Positions 7,310 to 12,949 of a DNA stretch of 20,988 bases are shown here, in pieces. The translations under genes and the position numbers were made by a program. Below the pieces are notes generated by a model. That model was given only the letters and a program-made list of their open reading frames with translations, was not told the DNA's origin and searched no databases. Within the stretch, counting starts at the first letter, position 1, and each line of letters opens with the position of its first letter. The stretch lies in NCBI GenBank assembly GCA_035505095.1, contig DATJRE010000316.1, positions 1 to 20,988 of the forward strand, read 5' to 3'. The stretch comes from JOPF133 sp035505095. GTDB taxonomy: Bacteria; Acidobacteriota; Terriglobia; Bryobacterales; Bryobacteraceae.

Positions 7310-7536
7310 GCCTGACTCTCGCAAACTGCGACCGGCGGTGAGCGCCGGTGTGCGGGCCAGCACATCGAAACGGTGGCGGAAATGTCATTCCGCAGCGGGC
7401 GCATCCTCGGCGAGCGACTGGCGTGACCATCCTGCGCAGCCACCGGGCACCTGTCGCCGCGCGCGGTTACCGGGCGCGTGTCGCCCCGCGCGGCGCCAGT
7501 CTCACGCCGCGCCAAGGCCCCGAGCCGACGCCGCGA

Positions 7537-7542
7537 TATAAT
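7537..7542 (+). promoter_or_regulatory. TATAAT -10 hexamer ahead of the decayed TPR gene
   Basis: A perfect TATAAT lies 24 nt before GTG 7567, which would begin a short frame (V-N-R-L-W-A-G-W) like the start of a signal peptide. No convincing -35 is visible. It supports the idea that a real gene once began here. Confidence 0.35.
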
Positions 7543-7566
7543 TCTCTCCACACTACGTAACCGCTC

Positions 7567-8055
7567 GTGAATCGCCTGTGGGCAGGATGGCCGCCAGCCG
7601 GTCTACCCGGTCACCTCCGCTGGGTACGAAATTTTACGCCATCGCCGATGAGAAGGGCGCCGTGGCGGCCGCGCGCAAGACCGCCGAAGCCGACCCGAAG
7701 AATGCCGATCTGCTGCTGAAACTGGCCCAGGCAGAGGCCTCGGTGTGGCAGGAGCGCGAAGCGGTGGAGGCGTGCACGCGCGCTCTGGCGCTGGCCCCGA
7801 TCGCGCCGACCTGACCCGCGCCGTGGCGATCGACCCGAAGGACATGGCGGGCTATGACCACCTGGCCTGGCGCATTACTTCCTGGGTGAGTTTGCCGCGG
7901 CGGATGCCTTTCGCCACGCCGTGGAAAGCGCCCCCAACACCGATGAGCGCATCAATACCGCCAACTGGCTTGCGGCTTTTCCACATACTCAGCTCGTGGG
8001 CATTTACGGCTCACGATCGAGAGGCGGCGCAGCTTTCAGCAACCGGCTTCCAGTG
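7567..8055 (+). pseudogene. Frameshifted remnant of a TPR-repeat protein
   Basis: Three reading frames in succession carry tetratricopeptide-like sequence. The first (about 7630-7800) reads GAVAAARKTAEADPKNADLL and ends TRALALAP. The second (about 7803-7862) reads RADLTRAVAIDPKDMAGYDH. The third (about 7863-7975) reads AHYFLGEFAAADAFRHAVES then DERINTANWLAAF. Restoring one base near 7797 and one G near 7865 would join them, giving LALAP-D-RADL and YDHLGLAHYF. One TPR helix pair also seems to be missing between RADL and TRAV, as if deleted. The 5' end is out of frame with GTG 7567 as well. This is therefore a decayed gene, or a poor-quality assembly region. It converges on thiE. Confidence 0.6.
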
Positions 8056-8063
8056 ATCGGCTT

Positions 8064-8741
8064 TCAGCCGGCCGCCTTCGGATCCTTCGCCGGTTGCCAT
8101 TTTCCCACCAGCCGCTGCCATTCCTCCATGCGCTGCCGCAACGCGTGTACGGGCCCTGGCTCGTCGAGCGGAGGCAACAGCCCGCCAATCACCGCCAGCG
8201 AATCGGCGCCGGCCGCCAGCACCTCCAGCGCGGTTGCGAGGGTAATTCCGCCGATCGCCACGAGCGGCTTTTCCATCAAAGGCCGTAGACGGCGCAGCTC
8301 TTCGACTCCAACCGCCGGATCGGGATTCTGCTTGGATACCGTCTGGAAAATCGGCCCCAGGGCAACATAATCCACCGGCTCGCCGCCCGCGGCCGAGAGC
8401 TGATCGAGATTGTGGCTGGAGAAGCCGATGGACGCATCCGGACCCATCAGTTTGCGGGCCTCGCGCGGCGGCAGGTCATCCTGGCCTACGTGCAGGCCGG
8501 CGCCCAGCAGCAGCGCAAAATCGGCGCGGTCGTTGACGATCAGGTCCACACCGGCTTCCTGGCACAGGCGCGCCACCTGGCGGCAACCGGCGAAAAGATC
8601 GCGGCTCCAGTGGCCTTTGTGGCGGAGTTGCAGAATGCCCGCGCCGCCTTCCAAAAGCGCGGCCGCGGCGGCCTCGAGTGAAATCGTGCGGCGGGTGAGA
8701 GATGCGGTATCGAGGATCGGATAGACGCGCGGCAGGTTCAT
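8064..8741 (-). CDS. thiE: Thiamine-phosphate synthase
   Basis: A 225-residue TIM-barrel enzyme that joins hydroxymethylpyrimidine diphosphate and thiazole phosphate to make thiamine phosphate in the cytosol. The family signatures are present in order: ILQLRHK (residues 37-42), LIVNDRADFALLLGAGLHVG (67-86) with QDDLP after it, GFSSHNLDQ (106-114), DYVALGPIFQTVSK (124-137) and AIGGI (162-166), which together line the phosphate and pyrimidine sites. The length is normal. ATG 8741 gives the expected MNLPRVYPILD start; an upstream extension in frame does not resemble the family. The start lies 5 nt after the stop of the small ORF upstream, with no ribosome site of its own, so translation is probably coupled. 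No other thi gene or TPP riboswitch is in view. Confidence 0.93.
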   Translation of the reverse strand: MNLPRVYPILDTASLTRRTISLEAAAAALLEGGAGILQLRHKGHWSRDLFAGCRQVARLCQEAGVDLIVNDRADFALLLGAGLHVGQDDLPPREARKLMGPDASIGFSSHNLDQLSAAGGEPVDYVALGPIFQTVSKQNPDPAVGVEELRRLRPLMEKPLVAIGGITLATALEVLAAGADSLAVIGGLLPPLDEPGPVHALRQRMEEWQRLVGKWQPAKDPKAAG

Positions 8742-8746
8742 GGCAG

Positions 8747-8986
8747 CTACACGTAGAGGTCCACAGCAGTCGCTTCGCACACTGCCATTTTGTTGGCGAG
8801 GCGGCACGACGCGGGCACAAACGGTTTCCAGCGATCGGCGAGGTGCGTTTCGGCTGCAAGGGCGCCTCCCCACCAGGGTTCGCCGCTGGGAGCGGGCGTG
8901 CGCGGCTCCACGGTTCGGACGGCCATACCAGGAGCGTCCGGCGTGGGCACGTGCGCCGGTTTCACCCGGGTCCGGGGAGGCTTCAT
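8747..8986 (-). CDS. Small protein of unknown function between response regulator and thiE (79 aa)
   Basis: A 79-residue frame beginning MKPPRTRVKPAHVP and containing PWWGGALAAETHLADRWKPF and CRLANKMAVCEATAVDLYV. It has no signal peptide or membrane span; the first third is Pro/Arg-rich and the rest looks folded, with two Trp and two Cys. Its ATG overlaps the stop of the response-regulator gene as ATGA, and its stop lies 5 nt before the thiE start, so it fits exactly into a coupled operon. By hand count about three quarters of its third codon positions are G or C, consistent with coding in this GC-rich DNA. I do not recognise the family. It might instead be non-coding sequence between the two neighbours. 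Confidence 0.55.
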   Translation of the reverse strand: MKPPRTRVKPAHVPTPDAPGMAVRTVEPRTPAPSGEPWWGGALAAETHLADRWKPFVPASCRLANKMAVCEATAVDLYV

Positions 8987-9714
8987 TTCTGCCCCGCCTG
9001 CGCCACGAAACGGTATCCCACCCCGCGCACAGTCAACAGGTGCTTGGGCTTGGTGGGATCGTCTTCCACATACCGGCGAAGCCGCACGATGAAGTTGTCG
9101 ATGGCGCGCGTGTCGGTATCTTCGTGCAGGCTCCAGACGTCCTCCAGCATGCTGCGGCGGGATACCGGCTTGCCCTCATGCTGGATCAGGTAACGCAACA
9201 GGTTGGCCTCCATCAAGGTAAGCGGGAAAACCTTGTCGCGCACGTGCAGTTCCAGTAAATCGAAGTGCACCGATTTGCCGGCGAACTCATACACATTGTT
9301 GGGCGGTTCGGGAGTGGGAGCTTGATTCGGCGTTGCCTGCAGCCAGGCACGCCGCCGCAGCAGTCCGCGCAAGCGCGCGATCAGGATAGATAGATCGAAG
9401 GGTTTGGTGAGGTAGTCGTCGGCGCCGGCCGCGAAGCCGCGCAGGATATCGTCGGCGTGGCCGCGCGCCGTCAGCATCAGGGTGGGAATGAACTGGCCCG
9501 CGTTGCGCAGCTCGGAGATGACCTGGAAGCCGTCCTTGGCTGGAAGCATGACGTCCAGCACCACCAGGTCGAAGCCCGTTGGCTGGTGCCCCAGCGCTTC
9601 CAGCGCGGCCTCGCCGGTCTCCACCAGTTCCACCTGGTAGCCCTCTGCCTCAAGGTTGAAACGCAGCCCTTCGGCCAGGTGCTGCTCGTCTTCGACCACC
9701 AGAATGCGGCTCAT
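8983..9714 (-). CDS. OmpR/PhoB-family response regulator
   Basis: A 243-residue two-domain regulator. The receiver domain (about 1-120) has the acidic pair in VVEDE (residues 6-10), the phosphoacceptor Asp54 in LVVLDVMLPAKDGF, Thr82 and Lys104 (TKPFD). A Pro-rich linker (about 127-140) leads to a winged-helix DNA-binding domain with LTLMEANLLRYLIQHEGKPV and the closing VRGVGYRFV. It is expected to be phosphorylated by the kinase encoded just upstream and to bind promoter DNA as a dimer. Its ATG overlaps the kinase stop (ATGA), and its own stop overlaps the start of the small ORF in the same way. The target genes cannot be told from this window; regulation of its own operon, including thiE, is possible. 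Confidence 0.95.
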   Translation of the reverse strand: MSRILVVEDEQHLAEGLRFNLEAEGYQVELVETGEAALEALGHQPTGFDLVVLDVMLPAKDGFQVISELRNAGQFIPTLMLTARGHADDILRGFAAGADDYLTKPFDLSILIARLRGLLRRRAWLQATPNQAPTPEPPNNVYEFAGKSVHFDLLELHVRDKVFPLTLMEANLLRYLIQHEGKPVSRRSMLEDVWSLHEDTDTRAIDNFIVRLRRYVEDDPTKPKHLLTVRGVGYRFVAQAGQK

Positions 9715-10604
9715 TGTGCTACGGGAAGCTGCAGGACGAAGGTGCTCCCCTGGCCGGGCCCCTCGCTTTCGGCCCATACCCGGCCACCATGCCGCTTGGC
9801 CACGGCGCGGACGATGTACAGACCCAGGCCAGTGCCCTTGACGCGCGAAGCCAGCGGCCCCGGCACGCGGTAGAAGCGCTTAAAGACGCGCGTCAATTCC
9901 TGTTTGGGGATGCCCGCGCCGTGGTCCGTGACGCGCACCGAGACGTACCGGCCCTGCTCCGCAGCGGTCTGCACGAGAACTTTCACCTTGTTTCCAGAAT
10001 ACTTCACGGCGTTATCGATGAGGTTGGCCACCGCGGCGCGAACTTCGTCCGGATCGGCCAGGATGGTGAGCGGCGCGGCGGGCCGGTAACGCAGGGCATC
10101 CTCGGAGACGCTGTGCAGGGTTCGCGCGCGCGCCACGCAGCCAGCCACCAGTTCTCCCAGCTCGAAGCGGGCCACATTCAGCCGCCGCGACGAGGCGCCC
10201 GCGCGGCCGGTGCGCAGAACCTGCTCAATGGTAGCCAGCAGGCGATCGCAATCCTCCAGCATCATGCGATAAAATTCCTTGCGCTTGGCTTCGTCCACGG
10301 GACGCTTTTGCAGCGTCTCCAGGTACAGTTTGACTGAGGCGACGGGAGTTTTCAGCTCGTGGGTGACGGCGTTGATGAAGGCATCGTGCTGCTCGTTGCG
10401 ACGGATCTCGCGGACCAGGAAGGTGGTGTTCACGACCACTCCGGCGATCACCAGCGACAGCAGCAGGATTCCCAGAAAAAGCAGGATGCCGGTGCGCCAG
10501 CTTAGCAGGACCCATCCAACATACAGGAGCAGGAGGACGAGGATCAGGCCCGCACCCATGGCAATGAAGAAGGCAATGGATTTGCGCCGGCCGGGGAGGA
10601 CCAT
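9711..10604 (-). CDS. Membrane-bound sensor histidine kinase without extracytoplasmic domain
   Basis: A 297-residue kinase. Two hydrophobic helices (about residues 10-35 and 38-62) are separated by only a few residues, so there is no periplasmic sensor domain. The dimerisation/phosphoacceptor helix has His82 in NAVTHELKTPVAS. The ATP-binding domain shows NLIDNAVKYS (194-203), DHGAGIP (227-233), FKRFYRV (241-247) and GTGLGLYIV (257-265). Kinases of this layout sense the membrane, a partner protein or an internal signal. It is the first gene of the operon with the response regulator, small ORF and thiE. The start ATG 10604 has no Shine-Dalgarno; a weak TAAGCT hexamer lies 6 nt before it. The divergent neighbour is pgsA, more than 400 nt away. 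Confidence 0.93.
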   Translation of the reverse strand: MVLPGRRKSIAFFIAMGAGLILVLLLLYVGWVLLSWRTGILLFLGILLLSLVIAGVVVNTTFLVREIRRNEQHDAFINAVTHELKTPVASVKLYLETLQKRPVDEAKRKEFYRMMLEDCDRLLATIEQVLRTGRAGASSRRLNVARFELGELVAGCVARARTLHSVSEDALRYRPAAPLTILADPDEVRAAVANLIDNAVKYSGNKVKVLVQTAAEQGRYVSVRVTDHGAGIPKQELTRVFKRFYRVPGPLASRVKGTGLGLYIVRAVAKRHGGRVWAESEGPGQGSTFVLQLPVAQ

Positions 10605-11046
10605 AATTTCAGCTTACCGCCAGCTCGCCAGTGAGGGTCCGGGACCTGGAAACCCGCGCTGTGTGTGAGCACGGGCCAATTTCGGCTGCCCTAGTCTAGA
10701 GTTTTGCACTGGAGCCAAATATAACCATCGTACTGACCGGCCAATTCGGAGACGGCAATAATACGCGAGCGTACCGCGCTTTATTGTCCTGTGCGTGAGG
10801 TGCAGTCGCCTTCCGACAGATCTTGGCGCCCTGATTTCCAGTTGAGGCGGGCGGGAACGGCGGGGCGCTGCTTCGGTCGGGGCGAGCGGTGCCGGCTGGC
10901 TGGCCCGAACGTCGCAGATTTTGAGAGCCGGGCGGCGGAAGCCGGAGCGGGACACCAAAACGGCAGGACCTGGTGGTCCCGGCGGTACCGTTACGCGCGC
11001 AAATGGGGCGCCTTTCCGCAATCCTGGCGCTAAAATGGTCTGAGCG
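10605..11046. other. Intergenic region between the kinase operon and pgsA
   Basis: About 440 nt between divergent genes. I see the pgsA -10 hexamer, the weak TAAGCT before the kinase and a small GGACC-TGGT-GGTCC hairpin at 10966-10979. Open frames here have arginine-rich, low-complexity translations and no recognisable domain. No RNA gene is apparent. Confidence 0.5.
11031..11036 (+). promoter_or_regulatory. Candidate -10 TAAAAT, near-leaderless start of pgsA
   Basis: The sequence gcTAAAAT is followed by 10 nt and the pgsA ATG. The expected transcript would begin only 3-4 nt before the start codon. There is no Shine-Dalgarno and no good -35 at the usual spacing. Confidence 0.42.
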
Positions 11047-11739
11047 ATGAACCTGCCGAATTCGCTGACGATTCTCCGCATCTTCTTCGTGCCGCTGCTG
11101 GTAGCGGCGCTGGTGCAGGAGAATATCGGTTTCCGGCTGGGTACATTGGATGTGACCAACGAGTGGCTGGCGCTGGCGATTTTCCTCTCGGCGGCGGCCA
11201 CCGATCTGCTGGATGGATACCTGGCGCGGCGCTGGCGGCAGGTAACCACCATTGGCACGCTTCTCGACCCGATCGCCGATAAGCTACTGGTTTCGGCCGC
11301 GCTGATCGCCCTGGTGCAGGTCCGCCTGCTGCCGGGCTGGATGGCCATTCTGGTGGTGGGGCGCGAGTTCGCGGTCTCCGGCCTGCGCAGCATCGCCGCG
11401 GCGGAAGGCTACACCATCAAGGCCAGCGACTTGGGGAAGACGAAGATGGTTTCGCAGGTGGCGGCGATTTCCTGCCTGCTGCTGAGCGGCCGTCATCCCC
11501 AGTTCCGCGTGCCCGGCATCATTTTGATGTGGGGGGTGATCCTGTTCGCGATGCTCTCGGCCGTCAGCTACTTCCGCAAGTTCTGGCGCAAGGTGGATGA
11601 GCACGTGAAAACACGGCGGCGCCGCGAGTTGCTGATCCTGGAGCGGAGGCGCAACCGGCAGGCGCGTCAGCGGAGCGGATCGAGCAAGTCGGGGGGTTTG
11701 GGTGGCGCCACAATCTGGAAGCCGCCGGAAGTAAGCTGA
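11047..11739 (+). CDS. pgsA: CDP-diacylglycerol-glycerol-3-phosphate 3-phosphatidyltransferase
   Basis: A 230-residue integral membrane enzyme that makes phosphatidylglycerol phosphate from CDP-diacylglycerol and glycerol 3-phosphate. The CDP-alcohol phosphotransferase motif D-G-x2-A-R-x8-G-x3-D-x3-D is complete: Asp56, Gly57, Ala60, Arg61, Gly70, Asp74 and Asp78. The N-terminus MNLPNSLTILRIFFVPLLVA is typical of PgsA. Several membrane spans follow and the tail is basic (RRRRELLILERRRNRQARQR). The start is the ATG that gives this N-terminus. The last 73 nt overlap the 3' end of rodZ on the opposite strand, encoding a Gly/Ser-rich tail beyond the normal enzyme. Other CDP-alcohol transferases share the motif, but the N-terminus favours PgsA. 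Confidence 0.92.
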   Translation: MNLPNSLTILRIFFVPLLVAALVQENIGFRLGTLDVTNEWLALAIFLSAAATDLLDGYLARRWRQVTTIGTLLDPIADKLLVSAALIALVQVRLLPGWMAILVVGREFAVSGLRSIAAAEGYTIKASDLGKTKMVSQVAAISCLLLSGRHPQFRVPGIILMWGVILFAMLSAVSYFRKFWRKVDEHVKTRRRRELLILERRRNRQARQRSGSSKSGGLGGATIWKPPEVS

Positions 11740-12608
11740 ATGGTGCGCGGCTGTCCGCTGGGTCCCACCGGCCCGATGGACTTGCCGTTGAGCAGGATCT
11801 CCGCGCCGCCCGCATTTCCCAGGCGCAGCACCACGGTGTGTTGGGCGTCGACGGTGCGGCTTTGGCTGGGTTCCAGGGTTCCGGTGAAGGCGGTTTTGTC
11901 GTCGGCTTTGGCGGAGACCCAGACCAGCGCGGAGGCGGTCACCTGCACGTGGACCGGTCCGGGAGTGGCGGCGGGCGCCTCAGCCGCAGCAGTGCCGGCA
12001 GCCTTGGCCGCTTCCGCCGCCGGTGGATTGGCGGGGGCCTTTTGGTTGGCCTGCCCGGCGGATACCGGCTCCGTCACGCCATGCTCGGCGGAAACCGGCG
12101 GCGGGGCGGGCCGCGCGGCCAGCGGGGTAGACGCAGCCGAGGCTTCCTGGCCGGTTGCCACACTCTGTTCGTGGGCCGAAGCCGTGTGCCGGTTACGCTG
12201 CCACCAGGCGTATACGCCCGAACAGGCCAGCATGGCGACCACCACCAGAGCCAGAGCGGGAAGCGAGGAGGACCAGGACCGGCGCTCCCCGACGCTCTCC
12301 CATTCGGCCATCCGGTCCACCTGGATGGCCGGCGCATCGAGCTTTTCGGCCGTGGGTTCGGTGAACGAAGGGGGCGGCTCCAGAATATGGTGCAGGGCGT
12401 CTATCAGATCCTCTTCGTGAAGCCCCAGATAGCGGGCATACTGGCGGACGAAGCTCCGGGCGAAGACCGCCGCGGGCAGCTTGTCGAATTGCTCTTTCTC
12501 AATGGCGTCCAGGAACTTGGCGGGAATCTTCAGCTCCCGGGCAATATCCTGGATGTCGAGATGGCGGCGTACTCTTTCGGCGCGCAAAGTATCGCCAATG
12601 GAATTCAT
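11667..12608 (-). CDS. rodZ: RodZ-like cell-shape protein (HTH, one membrane span, DUF4115)
   Basis: A 313-residue bitopic protein. The N-terminal helix-turn-helix (about 4-66) reads IGDTLRAERVRRHLDIQDIA then FARSFVRQYARYLGL, the RodZ/HTH_25 pattern that binds MreB rather than DNA in the well-studied case. One membrane span lies at about 116-136 (LPALALVVVAMLACSGVYAW). A long Ala/Pro-rich periplasmic linker (about 140-215) leads to a C-terminal DUF4115 domain with ALVWVSAKADDKTAFTGTLE and NGKSIGPVGPSGQPRTIQL. ATG 12608 gives MNSIGDTLRAER; a start seven codons upstream is possible. The 3' end overlaps pgsA tail-to-tail by 73 nt. dxs starts divergently about 340 nt away. No mreBCD genes are in view. 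Confidence 0.88.
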   Translation of the reverse strand: MNSIGDTLRAERVRRHLDIQDIARELKIPAKFLDAIEKEQFDKLPAAVFARSFVRQYARYLGLHEEDLIDALHHILEPPPSFTEPTAEKLDAPAIQVDRMAEWESVGERRSWSSSLPALALVVVAMLACSGVYAWWQRNRHTASAHEQSVATGQEASAASTPLAARPAPPPVSAEHGVTEPVSAGQANQKAPANPPAAEAAKAAGTAAAEAPAATPGPVHVQVTASALVWVSAKADDKTAFTGTLEPSQSRTVDAQHTVVLRLGNAGGAEILLNGKSIGPVGPSGQPRTIQLTSGGFQIVAPPKPPDLLDPLR

Positions 12609-12624
12609 AAACCCCGCTAACACG

Positions 12625-12630
12625 ATCATA
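12625..12630 (-). promoter_or_regulatory. Candidate -10 TATGAT upstream of rodZ
   Basis: On the minus strand TATGAT precedes the rodZ ATG by 16 nt, so the leader would be about 10 nt. No Shine-Dalgarno core other than a GGGG run is found in that interval. Confidence 0.35.
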
Positions 12631-12893
12631 CAACGAAGGATTCACGGATTCAGTGCGTAGCGGTACGCGGACTGCTAGCCTATCTCGGGTAGGTACCCCA
12701 GGGGCCGCGACGGCGGCCGCGGTGGGGGGCGGGCCCGGACGCGGAGAAAGCGCAGAGGACACTCAAGGTGCAGAGAAGATCCAAGGTAAGGAAGGGTCGC
12801 AGTGGGAGCGGAGTTTCCGGAGAGGTGGGTGGCGTGCGGCGCACCGGCCGGCGCAGCCGGCGATCGCGCTTCCGGGCGTGGCTCCAATCCGTT

Positions 12894-12899
12894 TACAAT
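12894..12899 (+). promoter_or_regulatory. Candidate -10 TACAAT upstream of dxs
   Basis: TACAAT lies 50 nt before the dxs ATG. Unlike the near-leaderless genes, this leaves room for a leader of about 40 nt that carries an AGGAGG and a hairpin. No good -35 is visible. Confidence 0.4.
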
Positions 12900-12909
12900 G
12901 AGAGATCAC

Positions 12910-12949
12910 AGGAGGAGAGGCTGCGGCGACCATCGCGCCGCAATCACTT
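12910..12949 (+). promoter_or_regulatory. dxs leader: Shine-Dalgarno separated from ATG by a hairpin
   Basis: AGGAGG begins at 12910, 34 nt before the ATG if measured from its end, which is too far for normal use. In between lie perfect 7-bp arms, TGCGGCG (12922-12928) and CGCCGCA (12936-12942), around a 7-nt loop. Folding removes 21 nt and leaves an effective gap of 8-13 nt, depending on which part of the AGGAGGAGAGG run is used. No upstream in-frame start exists to explain the distance. Confidence 0.5.

Larger units (their letters stand above)
12609..12949. other. Intergenic region between rodZ and dxs
   Basis: About 340 nt holding the divergent promoters. Next to rodZ is TATGAT; next to dxs are TACAAT, a Shine-Dalgarno and a hairpin. 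The middle (12739-12780) is purine-rich with two near-repeats, GCGCAGAGG and GTGCAGAGA. A palindromic stretch, ccgGCcGGCGCaGCCGGC-like, lies around 12846-12861. No gene or RNA is recognised. Confidence 0.5.

Noticed and set aside
8043..8071. CCGGCT...AGCCGG inverted repeat at the end of thiE
   Set aside because: Short arms partly inside coding sequence and no T-run; likely chance in GC-rich DNA.
8741..8760. TPP riboswitch upstream of thiE
   Set aside because: There is no room: the small ORF and response regulator run up to the thiE start, and no conserved TPP aptamer bases are seen before the operon.
10791..11033. Possible 80-residue plus-strand gene before pgsA
   Set aside because: Arg/Gly-rich, no ribosome site, and it ends in the pgsA promoter region. 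No sign of a folded protein.
10614..11393. Minus-strand frame over the pgsA promoter and 5' end
   Set aside because: Ser/Arg/Pro-rich translation without features; it covers the pgsA start antisense.
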